Origin: an uncultured Alphaproteobacteria bacterium
GTDB taxonomy: Bacteria; Pseudomonadota; Alphaproteobacteria; Micavibrionales; CSBR16-224
Direction: 5' to 3'
DNA: 64,000 nucleotides
Assembly: GCA_950054485.1 (NCBI GenBank)
Contig: CATLPD010000001.1
Span: 248,001-312,000, forward strand
A program made the translations under genes and the position numbers. Below are positions 1 to 10,345 of this stretch, piece by piece. The notes below the pieces were generated by a model, which ran no database searches, was not told where the DNA came from, and saw nothing but the letters and a program-made list of their open reading frames with translations. Position 1 is the stretch's first letter; every line of letters starts with the position of its first letter.

Positions 1-1250
1 TCAAAAAAGAGCAAGGCATTGACCTGCGCGGTGACAAGCTGGCCCTGCAACGCCTGAAAGAGGCTGCAGAAAAAGCCAAGATTGAACTGTCATCTGCAAC
101 GCAAACCGAAGTCAACCTGCCGTTCGTGACCGCTGATGCATCAGGCCCGAAACACCTGAACGTTAAACTGTCACGTGCGAAGCTGGAATCACTGGTTGAA
201 GAATTGGTACAGGCCACACTGAAACCATGTAAAGCAGCCCTGAAAGACGCAGGCCTGAAAGCATCCGAAATCGACGATGTTATTCTGGTTGGCGGTATGA
301 CCCGTATGCCGAAAATTCAGGAAGTTGTGAAAGACTTCTTTGGCAAAGAACCACACAAAGGTGTGAACCCTGATGAAGTTGTGGCCGACGGTGCAGCGAT
401 TCAGGGTGGTGTTCTGGCCGGTGACGTTAAAGACGTTCTGCTTTTGGATGTCACGCCATTGTCACTGGGTATCGAAACATTGGGCGGCGTCTTTACACGC
501 CTGATCGATCGCAATACGACGATCCCGACCAAGAAATCACAAACATTCTCGACGGCGGAAGACAGCCAGAGCGCTGTGACCATCCGCGTTGCTCAGGGTG
601 AACGTGAAATGGCAGCCGATAACAAGATGCTGGGTCAGTTCGATCTGGTCGGCATTCCACCGGCCCCGCGCGGCGTTCCGCAAATCGAAGTAACCTTCGA
701 CATTGATGCGAACGGTATTGTTCAGGTTTCAGCCAAAGACAAAGCCACAGGCAAGGAACAACAAATCCGCATTCAGGCCAGCGGCGGTTTGTCGGACGCA
801 GATATTGATCAAATGGTCAAAGATGCCGAGGCAAACGCCGAAGGCGATAAGGCCAAGCGCGAGCTGATCGAAGCCAAAAACGGTGCCGAGGCATTGATCC
901 ATTCGACCGAAAAATCCATTTCGGATCTGGGTGACAAGGCCCCTGCCGAAGACGTCGAGCCTGTCGAGGCAGCAATCGCTGAGTTAAAAACCGCGATGGA
1001 AGGCGATGATCTTGAAGAAATCAAGAACAAGACCAACGTCCTGCAGGAAGCGGCGATGAAGATCGGCGAACACCTTTATCGTATGCAGCAAGAGCAAGCA
1101 GCCGAGGGCGGCGAAGACGCCACAGGTGATGCTGATGTTGCCGAAGCGACAGACGCCGAAGAATCTGAAATTGTGGATGCTGAATTTACCGAAGTCGACG
1201 AAGATGACGACGATGACTCTCGGGACGATAAAAAAGCAGGAAAAGCATAA
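1..1250 (+). CDS. dnaK: Chaperone DnaK (Hsp70), C-terminal part, cut by the left edge
   Basis: ATP-dependent Hsp70 chaperone that folds and refolds proteins with DnaJ and GrpE. The reading frame is open from base 3, so the start codon and most of the nucleotide-binding domain lie outside the window; about 415 residues are visible. Seen here: the end of the ATPase domain ([13 protein letters not shown]), the interdomain linker ([14 protein letters not shown]), the substrate-binding beta domain and the helical lid. The tail is very acidic (a run of aspartates) and ends in DDKKAGKA, so it is lid-tail sequence rather than the EEVKDKK type of E. coli. dnaJ follows 74 bases later in the same direction, the usual dnaKJ arrangement. 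Confidence 0.98.
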   Translation, partial: KKEQGIDLRGDKLALQRLKEAAEKAKIELSSATQTEVNLPFVTADASGPKHLNVKLSRAKLESLVEELVQATLKPCKAALKDAGLKASEIDDVILVGGMTRMPKIQEVVKDFFGKEPHKGVNPDEVVADGAAIQGGVLAGDVKDVLLLDVTPLSLGIETLGGVFTRLIDRNTTIPTKKSQTFSTAEDSQSAVTIRVAQGEREMAADNKMLGQFDLVGIPPAPRGVPQIEVTFDIDANGIVQVSAKDKATGKEQQIRIQASGGLSDADIDQMVKDAEANAEGDKAKRELIEAKNGAEALIHSTEKSISDLGDKAPAEDVEPVEAAIAELKTAMEGDDLEEIKNKTNVLQEAAMKIGEHLYRMQQEQAAEGGEDATGDADVAEATDAEESEIVDAEFTEVDEDDDDDSRDDKKAGKA

Positions 1251-1265
1251 CGCAAATTTACCGTG

Positions 1266-1294
1266 TTAAAGGCGGGGGCTTTCCCCGCCTTTAA
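1266..1294 (+). terminator. Hairpin between dnaK and dnaJ
   Basis: A perfect 12-bp stem (1266-1277 with 1283-1294, arms TTAAAGGCGGGG and its complement) around a 5-base loop. Only a weak T-rich stretch follows, so it is more likely a partial terminator or an mRNA-stabilising hairpin that lowers dnaJ expression relative to dnaK than a full stop. Confidence 0.6.
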
Positions 1295-1324
1295 GCTGTT
1301 TATCAGGTTGGAAATAAAACAAAA

Positions 1325-2482
1325 ATGTCTAAACGCGATTATTACGAAGTTCTGGGTGTAAAAAAAGGCGCAGATGCGGCCGAATTAAAAAAGGCATACC
1401 GCAAGCTGGCGATGCAATATCACCCTGACCGCAATCCGGACGATAAAGATGCAGAATCCAAGTTTAAGGAATTGAACGAGGCCTATGACACGCTGAAAGA
1501 CGACCAAAAGCGTGCCGCCTATGACCAGTTCGGCCATGCCGGTGCACAAGGCTTTGGCGGCGGCGGTGGCGCAGGTGGTTTTGGCGGCGGCTTTGCTGGT
1601 GCAGGCGCTTTTTCCGATATATTCGAAGAAATGTTCGGCGGCGGATTTTCCGCAGGCGGCGCGCGATCTTCAGGTGGAGGTGGCAGCGGCGCACGACGCG
1701 GCTCCGATCTATCCTATGAACTTGATATCTCTTTAGAAGACGCCTTTGGCGGCAAAAGCGCAACCATCAATGTTCCGACATGGGAAACATGTGATACCTG
1801 TCACGGTAATGGCGCGGCCAAAGGGTCGAAACCTGTTATCTGTGATACCTGTAATGGCGTCGGCCGTGTGCGCGCACAGCAGGGCTTCTTTACGGTCGAA
1901 CGCACCTGCCCGACCTGTCACGGTCAGGGCGAAATGATCAAGGACCCCTGCAAATCATGCGGCGGGTCTGGACGTAAACGTAAAGAAAAAAAGCTGTCAG
2001 TCCCCATTCCCGCCGGTGTTGATGACGGCACACGCATCCGTCTGGCAGGCGAAGGTGAAGCCGGCGTCCGTGGCGGCGGATCAGGGGATCTTTATGTTTT
2101 TATCAGTGTCAAACCACACCGTTTTTTCCAGCGCGAAGGAGCGAACCTTTATTGCCGCACCCCGATCAGCATTACATCAGCTGCCCTTGGCGGCACCGTT
2201 GATGTTCCGACCATTGACGGTAAAAAATCACGCGTCAATATTCCGGCCGGCACGCAAACGGGCCAGCAATTCCGTTTAAAGGGCAAAGGCATGTCGATTT
2301 TGCGCAGCCAGTCACGCGGCGATATGTTCATCGAAGTCGTTGTTGAAACCCCCGTCAATCTTTCATCCAAGCAAAAAGACTTGTTGAAAGAATTTGAAGG
2401 TGGCGTCACATCAAAGAATAACCCGCAATCGACCGGGTTCTTTGATAAGGTCAAAGAGCTGTGGGAAGATCTAAAGGACTGA
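1325..2482 (+). CDS. dnaJ: Chaperone protein DnaJ (Hsp40)
   Basis: Co-chaperone that delivers substrates to DnaK and stimulates its ATPase. All standard parts are present: J domain at residues 1-70 with the HPD motif at 33-35, a Gly/Phe-rich linker to about residue 130, and a zinc-binding region with four CxxCxGxG-type repeats ([32 protein letters not shown]). The C-terminal beta-sandwich substrate-binding domains follow. The length of 385 residues is normal for type I DnaJ. Its stop codon lies 2 bases before the dapB start, so the two are probably co-transcribed. Confidence 0.98.
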   Translation: MSKRDYYEVLGVKKGADAAELKKAYRKLAMQYHPDRNPDDKDAESKFKELNEAYDTLKDDQKRAAYDQFGHAGAQGFGGGGGAGGFGGGFAGAGAFSDIFEEMFGGGFSAGGARSSGGGGSGARRGSDLSYELDISLEDAFGGKSATINVPTWETCDTCHGNGAAKGSKPVICDTCNGVGRVRAQQGFFTVERTCPTCHGQGEMIKDPCKSCGGSGRKRKEKKLSVPIPAGVDDGTRIRLAGEGEAGVRGGGSGDLYVFISVKPHRFFQREGANLYCRTPISITSAALGGTVDVPTIDGKKSRVNIPAGTQTGQQFRLKGKGMSILRSQSRGDMFIEVVVETPVNLSSKQKDLLKEFEGGVTSKNNPQSTGFFDKVKELWEDLKD

Positions 2483-2484
2483 CC

Positions 2485-3231
2485 ATGAGCATCAAGATCG
2501 CAATCGCAGGCGCAAACGGCCGTATGGGGCAAACTCTTGTGCGTTTGGCTGTACAATCATCTGACACATTTGAAATTATGCATAGATTGCATGAAAATTC
2601 CGACCTGTCCGATCTGGATACTGATGTTTTGATTGATTTCACGCATCCCTCTGCTCTGGACAAACATCTGAAAACTTGCTGCGATAAAAATATCGCCCTT
2701 GTGCTCGGCACGACAGGTCTTTCCGATAAAGATGAGGCCGCCGTTAAAAATGCAGCCCAGAATGTCCCGATTGTCTACAGTGCAAATTTCAGCATCGGGG
2801 TAAATGTTCTGGCGCAAATGACGGAAAAACTGTCAGCAGTTCTGGATGACAGTTTTGATATCGAAATCATCGAAGCCCATCACAAACACAAAAAAGATGC
2901 CCCCTCAGGCACGGCCCTGATGTTGGGTCGTGCGGCCGCCACAGGTCGTAACGTTGAATTCAAAGATCGCGCCGTTTTATCGCGCGCCCTAAAGGATGAT
3001 AAGGGCGACATAGGCGCCCGTAAACAAGGGGATATCGGGTTTTCCACCATCCGCGGCGGCGAGATTATCGGCGAGCACACGGTCATGTATATCGGCGATC
3101 ACGAGCGCATCGAAATCAGCCATAAAGCAAACGACCGCGCCCTTTTTGCGCAAGGTGCCTTGACTGCTGCCAAATGGGCCAAAACGGCAGATAACGGCCT
3201 ATATTCTATGCATGATGTTTTGAATCTATAA
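2485..3231 (+). CDS. dapB: 4-hydroxy-tetrahydrodipicolinate reductase
   Basis: Cytoplasmic NAD(P)H-dependent enzyme of the diaminopimelate/lysine pathway; it supplies meso-DAP for peptidoglycan. The N-terminal dinucleotide-binding motif GANGRMG and the catalytic signature EIIEAHHKHKKDAPSGTA are intact. The frame can be opened at a GTG at 2461 inside dnaJ, but the ATG at 2485 puts the Rossmann strand at the usual place and has AAAGGA just upstream, so I chose it (248 residues). dapB directly after dnaKJ is a common alphaproteobacterial order. Confidence 0.96.
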   Translation: MSIKIAIAGANGRMGQTLVRLAVQSSDTFEIMHRLHENSDLSDLDTDVLIDFTHPSALDKHLKTCCDKNIALVLGTTGLSDKDEAAVKNAAQNVPIVYSANFSIGVNVLAQMTEKLSAVLDDSFDIEIIEAHHKHKKDAPSGTALMLGRAAATGRNVEFKDRAVLSRALKDDKGDIGARKQGDIGFSTIRGGEIIGEHTVMYIGDHERIEISHKANDRALFAQGALTAAKWAKTADNGLYSMHDVLNL

Positions 3232-3310
3232 TTCCCAGCATTTAAGCCTTCAAGCACCTTGACTCATACCTCTATTTTATGTTATGTTAAATAAATTTTG
3301 GAGTTAAGAT

Positions 3311-4447
3311 ATGGAATGGCACCCAGGGGTGGATCACGAAATCTATCATACAAACTCAGACACGCCGGAAAACTTTGGCGCGCGCCTTGAATCTGCGCGC
3401 GAAAACCTAAAATCTGCCCGCCACTCAGATAAGAATGATAAAAAACAAGCCGAACAAGACCGCCACCCCCTGTGGGATATCGACGGCATTCCCGAGCCCA
3501 CCAAGGCCGACTTGAAATGGGCAAAAAAACTCGAAAAGAAAAAATCAGGTGATTTAAAACGGTGGTGGAAAGCTCCGGTAAAAAATGGCTATATATGGCG
3601 CTTTGCCAAACTTGCCGAACACGCATCCTCTGCAGAAAATGCTTGCACCTTAACGACGAATTACGAGTTTTCGGTATTTTGCGCAAAACTAGAGCCTGAA
3701 AAAGCAACGGCAATCATAAAGATCGCATATGCATCTTTAAAAGACTGTAGCAATTTCATTTATAGCTATGCTGAGCACAGAAAGTGGGAGTGCATTTCGG
3801 TTATTGCCGAAAACGAGCCGGAAAAGATTATTAGAGATTATTCTTATTTCAACGAAAAATACCCCGCTTTCTCGGGTGCCGTTTTAAATCGTTTCCGATG
3901 GACACCAGAGTTATTTAGCCATGCAATTAAACATTCACCGGATTTGGCACAAACGGCTATTCATGATCATACAATATTACAAGACAGTGACTATTATCTG
4001 ACTGCAAAAAAGCAGTCGGACAGTTTATTTATCGACATGTGCAAAGTCAAAATTGCGCACGAAAAACTGACAGGATCATATGTTGATATCCCCATTGCCG
4101 ATAACTGGATCGAAGAAAACCTGAAACCTAAAGCCAAAACACCTTTAAAACCTAAACAGGATAAAAAATGGCAAAAGCACGAAGAGACTTCTATCTGGAA
4201 AAACGGCCCCGTTGACGAGAACGGCACGCGCCTGCGCGAGCTGTTCGATTTCGCTGCCCGCCGCGTCAAAGAATATCAACAAATGCCCGATGGCACACTG
4301 AATGCTCTGAACGATTGGGACTTTGACGATTTTTCAGGCTTTGCCCATTTGATACAGGCCAAGGCCGAACTGGAAGAACAGGGCGGGGATGCCAGCCCTG
4401 ACGGCACACGTAAAAAACCCGGCGTTTTATCCGCTAAACCGCTTTAA
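3311..4447 (+). CDS. Unknown protein, paralogue of the gene at 5219-6115
   Basis: I do not recognise this 378-residue protein. It has no signal peptide or membrane segment, and the first 50 residues are very hydrophilic. Two blocks are shared with the minus-strand gene at 5219-6115. The N-terminal block HPLWDIDGIPEP...LKW (residues about 52-70) is followed by a WRFAKLAE segment. The C-terminal block is WIEENLK...LRELFDFAARRVKEY. The middle is helical and looks like degenerate ankyrin-type repeats (WECISVIAENEPEK), but no clean ankyrin consensus is visible. The start ATG has GGAG 8 bases upstream. The stop directly abuts the convergent TerC-family gene. Function unknown. Confidence 0.85.
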   Translation: MEWHPGVDHEIYHTNSDTPENFGARLESARENLKSARHSDKNDKKQAEQDRHPLWDIDGIPEPTKADLKWAKKLEKKKSGDLKRWWKAPVKNGYIWRFAKLAEHASSAENACTLTTNYEFSVFCAKLEPEKATAIIKIAYASLKDCSNFIYSYAEHRKWECISVIAENEPEKIIRDYSYFNEKYPAFSGAVLNRFRWTPELFSHAIKHSPDLAQTAIHDHTILQDSDYYLTAKKQSDSLFIDMCKVKIAHEKLTGSYVDIPIADNWIEENLKPKAKTPLKPKQDKKWQKHEETSIWKNGPVDENGTRLRELFDFAARRVKEYQQMPDGTLNALNDWDFDDFSGFAHLIQAKAELEEQGGDASPDGTRKKPGVLSAKPL

Positions 4448-5155
4448 TTATTTTAAGATATTCTGACGGCTGCGCACCTTGATATTGACCAATTCAACCA
4501 GCGTTGAAAAGGCCATTGCAAAATAGATATAGCCGCGCGGGATATGTTTATCAAAGGCCTCGGCCACCATCAAGACACCAACCAACATTACAAAACTGAG
4601 CGCCAGAACTTTCAGGCTCGGGTGTCTTTCAATAATATCCATGATCGGTTTTGACAGCCATAACATGACCCCAATTGAAACGATAATGGCAACAGCAATC
4701 ACCCAGATCAGTTCGGTCAATCCGATCGCGGTCAACAAACTGTCCATCGAAAAAATCATATCAACAAAAATAATCTGCGTTATCGCCGCTGACATCGTCG
4801 CGGGTTTTTTGGCCGTTTCGGCGTGGCCTTCGTGCGGGTTCATTTCATCATGAATGTGGCGCGTCGATTGCACGATCAGAAACAGTCCACCCAATAACAT
4901 CAAAAGGTCCTTGGCGGAAATTTCATTCGCCATCACAGTGAACAGCGGCGTTGTCAGCGATATAATCCACCCGACGCCCGCCAGCAGGATTAAACGCATC
5001 ACCAGCGCCAATGCAATCCCCATTACGCGTGCTTTGTCACGGTATTTTTTCTCGATATTCTGAACGACGATCGCGATAAAGATAATGTTATCGATACCCA
5101 GAATAATTTCGAGGCCGGTTAACAATACAAGTGTGGTCAGAATTTCAAATGTCAT
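4448..5155 (-). CDS. TerC-family integral membrane protein
   Basis: Polytopic inner-membrane protein of 235 residues belonging to the TerC/Alx/YkoY group, whose members are linked to tellurite resistance and to manganese or other metal-ion export. Family hallmarks: GLEIILGIDNIIFIAI in the first membrane helix and VDMIFSMDSLLTAIG in the middle, each carrying the conserved membrane-embedded acidic residues (ExxxGxDN and DxxFSxDS). About seven hydrophobic segments are visible. It ends flush against the plus-strand unknown gene at 3311-4447. A 16-base palindrome covers its start codon, which hints at local repression. Confidence 0.93.
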   Translation of the reverse strand: MTFEILTTLVLLTGLEIILGIDNIIFIAIVVQNIEKKYRDKARVMGIALALVMRLILLAGVGWIISLTTPLFTVMANEISAKDLLMLLGGLFLIVQSTRHIHDEMNPHEGHAETAKKPATMSAAITQIIFVDMIFSMDSLLTAIGLTELIWVIAVAIIVSIGVMLWLSKPIMDIIERHPSLKVLALSFVMLVGVLMVAEAFDKHIPRGYIYFAMAFSTLVELVNIKVRSRQNILK

Positions 5156-5169
5156 AGAACCTGTTCTAT
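5154..5169. promoter_or_regulatory. Palindrome over the TerC-family start codon
   Basis: ATAGAAC-CT-GTTCTAT is a perfect 7-bp inverted repeat overlapping the first bases of the TerC-family gene and its leader. The position suits a repressor operator or a small hairpin hiding the start. It does not match the alphaproteobacterial LexA pattern (GTTC-N7-GTTC). No regulator can be named. Confidence 0.35.
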
Positions 5170-5218
5170 CAGTCTTTGTGTTTCAAGAACAGTTTTTATT
5201 CAATTGTAAATCATTAAA

Positions 5219-6115
5219 TCAGGAAAGCGGACTGACCGAGCGGCCTTTTACATGATAATCGGCTCTGCCACCACGGCTTTTTAATGCGACCGAAGCTTGT
5301 TCCACATCTTCGCTTCCGACCTGAACAAAAGAATTTTCAAAAGTAGCCGGCTGTTCACCCGGTATACGTTCAATTGTTTTGACAGTTTTAGCCGCAAAAT
5401 CAAAAATACGTTTCAAACTTCCCCCTTCGGATGTCTTCAGGTTCTGTTCAATCATTGTATCACTGATCTTGAACCATTCCTTATTCTCCGAACTTTCAGA
5501 AAGAATGGCGGGCGCACCATAATTACGCTTCAGAGACTCATCCAAAACATCTATTACATCAGGGCGGGCCATATCACGTGCCAGATTCCTCGCCTCTGTA
5601 AGGTGATGTTCTTTTAACTGGTTATTTTCTGCAAGAAAGACGAGAACATCCAGCTGCCCCTTTTCAAGACAAGCGCGCACAAGCCAAGCATCACATTCAT
5701 AAAGGTTTCTGATTTTATGCGGGCGCACGGCAAAAAACATTTCAAGCCCTTTCAGGGCATCTATCTTTCCGCATTCGACGGCCTGAACAAAAAGTCGTTC
5801 AGAAGGTGCCCTGTAACTATAACCTGTAAAAGATTGCGGTGCCATGAAGTCAAGCTGATGTTTTTGTTCCAGATCGTTTTGCTGCTCCAGAAATTTGGCA
5901 ATGCGCCAAATTTTCACTTCATTACAAGCCAAATGAAATTTTTTTAACCGCACAGATTGATTGTTGTTCGGGTCAGATGCTGATTTCCACCACTTCAGAT
6001 CTGACCAATCAGGATCGGGAATATTTTTGACACCCCAAACAGGATGATCCGCATCGAAAACAACCTTGTTTTCTTCAAGCATTCTTTCCTTTTCTTCCTT
6101 GGATGTGCGAAACAC
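5219..6115 (-). CDS. Unknown protein, paralogue of the gene at 3311-4447
   Basis: Unrecognised, 298 residues, cytoplasmic by appearance. It shares with the 3311-4447 protein the N-terminal block HPVWGVKNIPDP...LKWW (residues about 24-43), the WRIAKFLEQ segment and the C-terminal block MIEQNLK...LKRIFDFAAKTVKTIER. The middle has ankyrin-like helices (VECGKIDALKGLEMF, LEKGQLDVLVFLAENNQ). The GTG at 6115 has AGGAG 9 bases upstream; an ATG at 6082 with an AAAGGAA upstream is an alternative start. The two paralogues sit on opposite strands on either side of the TerC-family gene, pointing at each other. Confidence 0.82.
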   Translation of the reverse strand: MFRTSKEEKERMLEENKVVFDADHPVWGVKNIPDPDWSDLKWWKSASDPNNNQSVRLKKFHLACNEVKIWRIAKFLEQQNDLEQKHQLDFMAPQSFTGYSYRAPSERLFVQAVECGKIDALKGLEMFFAVRPHKIRNLYECDAWLVRACLEKGQLDVLVFLAENNQLKEHHLTEARNLARDMARPDVIDVLDESLKRNYGAPAILSESSENKEWFKISDTMIEQNLKTSEGGSLKRIFDFAAKTVKTIERIPGEQPATFENSFVQVGSEDVEQASVALKSRGGRADYHVKGRSVSPLS

Positions 6116-6302
6116 GTCTTATGGCTCCTGACAATTAAATCAGAAAACCATACCAAACTATTAGCATTATGTCAATTGAATTTTCGAGGTCATTTATGGC
6201 GAAAACAGTTTAATTCCGAGAACCGTATCGGAGCGCACATAAAGTGCGTGAGAAACGGATCACAGGAAAAAGCTGTTTGCAGACGAAAGGACGAAGAAAA
6301 AA

Positions 6303-6566
6303 TTAGTGCCAAGTGACTTCGTAATCGCGCATCGATAGCTCGTCAGCTGTAATCAGCTTGCGTTCGGCAACCAAAATGGAATGCAGCGGGCCTTCGATTT
6401 CCTTAACCCAGAATTTGATGAATTTATTCAGGTTCGGCAATTTGGGCTGCAGGTCATATTCCTGCCAGATGAATGTTTGCAGTAATCCCGGATGATCGGG
6501 CATGCGGTATAGAATTTCCGCTGTTGTCAGGCGATAACCCTGTAATTGCAAATCGAGTTTAGACAT
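6303..6566 (-). CDS. usg: Usg-like family protein
   Basis: Short (87 residues) conserved alphaproteobacterial protein of unknown biochemical role, first named from a gene near trpF. The match rests on the characteristic stretches GYRLTTAEILYRMPDHPGLL, TFIWQEYDLQP and FWVKEIEGPLHSI, which I recognise from that family. The frame extends upstream to 6611, but the ATG at 6566 has a strong AAGGAG 12 bases upstream and gives the normal family length. It is transcribed away from the groESL operon. Confidence 0.88.
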   Translation of the reverse strand: MSKLDLQLQGYRLTTAEILYRMPDHPGLLQTFIWQEYDLQPKLPNLNKFIKFWVKEIEGPLHSILVAERKLITADELSMRDYEVTWH

Positions 6567-6665
6567 GTCTTTCTGACTCCTTTCTCGGTAACAATATTTC
6601 ACCCAATTCATTGGGCTTATAATTATAGTATAGCATAAAAGTTAATATTCTTTCAAATCAACGGC

Positions 6666-6692
6666 TTAGCACTCAAATATCTCCAGTGCTAA
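6666..6692 (+). promoter_or_regulatory. CIRCE operator (HrcA binding site)
   Basis: TTAGCACTC, nine bases, then CAGTGCTAA. The CIRCE consensus is TTAGCACTC-N9-GAGTGCTAA, so only one base differs. CIRCE is bound by the heat-shock repressor HrcA and typically precedes groESL. It lies about 125 bases upstream of groES, just before a sigma-32-like promoter. Confidence 0.9.
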
Positions 6693-6707
6693 AAATCATC
6701 GAAAAAG

Positions 6708-6736
6708 CTTGCAGAATCAAGGTATTTACCTATATA
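6708..6736 (+). promoter_or_regulatory. Sigma-32-like heat-shock promoter of groESL
   Basis: CTTGCAG (6708-6714), 14 bases, then CCTATATA (6729-6736). This resembles the RpoH pattern CTTGAAA-N11-16-CCCCATAT. With the CIRCE immediately upstream it suggests dual RpoH activation and HrcA repression of groESL. Confidence 0.5.
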
Positions 6737-6815
6737 TTTTGGCAGCCGCATAGGGTAAGTGCTAATGGTAGGCTTGCCGAATATGTGGGTAATTGTAACT
6801 GATAAGGAGAGACAT

Positions 6816-7130
6816 ATGAAATTTCGTCCGTTACATGACCGCGTTCTGCTGCGCCGCATTGAAAGCAGCGAAAAAACACTGGGTGGAATTATTATTCCGG
6901 ATAGCGCGAAAGAAAAACCAAGCGAAGGCGAAGTGCTTTCTGTTGGGTCTGGCGTTCGCGATGAGGCCGGCAAACTGATCCCGCTGGACGTTAAAGCAGG
7001 CGACATCGTTCTGTTTTCAAAATGGTCCGGTACAGAAGTGAATGTTGATGGTGAAGACCTGCTGGTCGTCAAAGAATCCGACATCATGGGTGTGATCGAA
7101 GGTAAAAAAAACGCTAAAAAAGCAGCGTAA
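6816..7130 (+). CDS. groES: Co-chaperonin GroES
   Basis: Lid of the GroEL chaperonin, 104 residues. Diagnostic sequence: [19 protein letters not shown] at the N-terminus, the mobile-loop region [20 protein letters not shown], and the C-terminal YxxI-type strand ending in [10 protein letters not shown]. The frame is open upstream to 6759, but the ATG at 6816 has AAGGAGAG just before it and gives the standard GroES N-terminus. The last residues are lysine-rich (KKNAKKAA). groEL follows after 85 bases. Confidence 0.98.
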   Translation: MKFRPLHDRVLLRRIESSEKTLGGIIIPDSAKEKPSEGEVLSVGSGVRDEAGKLIPLDVKAGDIVLFSKWSGTEVNVDGEDLLVVKESDIMGVIEGKKNAKKAA

Positions 7131-7143
7131 ACTTAATAGATAG

Positions 7144-8865
<1,722 letters not shown>

Positions 8866-8899
8866 TCATCTGCACGTTCAACCTGAACGCTAATAATTT

Positions 8900-8929
8900 A
8901 AAGGCCGTCCATTTGGGCGGCCTTTTTTT
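8900..8929 (+). terminator. Rho-independent terminator after groEL
   Basis: 11-bp stem (8900-8910 with 8915-8925, one G-T pair) with a 4-base loop and a run of seven T. The T-run touches the stop codon of the convergent gene at 8928. Confidence 0.9.
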
Positions 8930-9659
8930 ATCTGATGTGAATCATTTTAATAAGACTATAAGTATCTTTACCTAGGTAATTACCAACCGTGACACAAAAA
9001 GTATCTTGTCCGGCAAGGCCCGTAACCTGGTCGCCGAATGGCTGGCTACAATTCGGGTAATTTCCAACAAATGGTGCAAGGCAACTATAGCTATCCGATG
9101 GTGGTAAATTTGACGGGTTTGGAACACCCAACCTGTCATTAATACGCATACATACATCCTGACGCACAAAGCCTATCCACAACATAATGTCGGTTCCATC
9201 ACCCGGGGTGTCACTTCCCAAGCCCAATGTGATCATAGGCTGTACAAAAATGCTGTTTACATCCATATGTCCATCAGCTATTTCATCACGCCCGACCATT
9301 ATGTTTTCCGGCAACTCCTGTGTTGAAACAGCTCCCCCGTTTGGTGAGAAAACATGACAGCTTTCATCTCCAGGCGCATTCAGATTTGTATAGTCATATG
9401 CTAAACCACTTTTCCTATGCGAAAAACCACCGTTGTCCTCAAAGGTAATTTCATCATCCGCACATCCGAAAAGCGTTAATCTTTGGATCGCTACAGACAT
9501 GGAATTTGCAAATTGTAAAACTTGTGAAATAGCAATCTCTTCCGTTTCTCTGGATGTGTCACCGCCCCCACGGCTGGAATTTGTAATCGCATAAGACAAC
9601 GCGGCGAACAGCGCCACGGCAATCAAAATCAGAAATAAAGCGTTTCCACGTTCGTTCAT
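8928..9659 (-). CDS. Pseudopilin-like exported protein
   Basis: 243 residues. The N-terminus MNERGNALFLILIAVALFAAL has the layout of a class III/type IV prepilin-like signal: a short charged head with Arg-Gly, then an uninterrupted hydrophobic helix. The remaining domain is extracytoplasmic by appearance and contains at least six cysteines that could form disulfides. The gene at 44603-45229 shares the RGNALxLI helix start and an (H/Y)xPxGGGV-type element, so the two are probably related. The frame is open to 9698; the ATG at 9659 places the charged head correctly. Function unknown; a minor pilin or pseudopilin role is inferred. Confidence 0.75.
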   Translation of the reverse strand: MNERGNALFLILIAVALFAALSYAITNSSRGGGDTSRETEEIAISQVLQFANSMSVAIQRLTLFGCADDEITFEDNGGFSHRKSGLAYDYTNLNAPGDESCHVFSPNGGAVSTQELPENIMVGRDEIADGHMDVNSIFVQPMITLGLGSDTPGDGTDIMLWIGFVRQDVCMRINDRLGVPNPSNLPPSDSYSCLAPFVGNYPNCSQPFGDQVTGLAGQDTFCVTVGNYLGKDTYSLIKMIHIR

Positions 9660-9770
9660 ATTTAAATCATACTTATAAAAATGGCAAAAATAAGGCAAAA
9701 ATCAGCAAGGGGTTGTAATACTTTCAAAAAGCTGGATAATTTTATTAACACATTTTACAGGGGATATAAC

Positions 9771-10235
9771 ATGGGCAAGAAAAAAGCCGATTTCGACGAA
9801 GTATACAGACAAATAAAAGGCATGCCACCTGAAAAGAAGGCTGCCAAGAAAAAAGGCAAGGGTCCTTTATGGCTGGCCTTCGGGGTTGCGGCCTCTGCCG
9901 GTCTGATCGGCTTCGGTTTTGTGGATAGCGCAAACGAAAACACCCAGACAGATACGGAAGTCAGCGCCCCGGCTGCAGACAAAGCCTCCAGCACATCTGC
10001 ATCCGATGTCAGCGCAACCAACGCCGGTCAGGACGCGGCAAAAGATTTTGCAACCGCCGCCGACAAAAATGCTGGGCCCGCCCTTGATACAACAACAACC
10101 CGCGTATCCCCCGTGCCGCCGCCACAATATAATGACTATAGCTATAATGATTATTACTATGATTATTATAAGTACGGGAAAAATCCATATGGCCCATATG
10201 GTCCCTATGGTCCGAACCATCACATCCCTTATTAA
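9771..10235 (+). CDS. Unknown single-pass membrane protein with Tyr/Pro/Gly-rich tail
   Basis: 154 residues, not recognised. A lysine-rich cytoplasmic head (GKKKADFDEVYRQIKGMPPE) is followed by one hydrophobic segment (PLWLAFGVAASAGLIGFGFV), an Ala/Thr/Ser/Asp-rich stretch, and a tail of tyrosine-rich sequence with repeated GPYGPYGP. The ATG at 9771 has AGGGG upstream; the longer frame from 9681 lacks a ribosome site. The layout matches the next gene (10346-10924): lysine-rich head, one membrane helix, low-complexity periplasmic part. Confidence 0.75.
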   Translation: MGKKKADFDEVYRQIKGMPPEKKAAKKKGKGPLWLAFGVAASAGLIGFGFVDSANENTQTDTEVSAPAADKASSTSASDVSATNAGQDAAKDFATAADKNAGPALDTTTTRVSPVPPPQYNDYSYNDYYYDYYKYGKNPYGPYGPYGPNHHIPY

Positions 10236-10345
10236 AAACTAATTTCGGCTGCTCAGCCCTGTAAGGCGGTTATTACTTGCAATTAACTTTGCTTTATGGT
10301 ACAAGAATATGTAAATAACGATTCTTTAATACATGGAGCGCTTAA

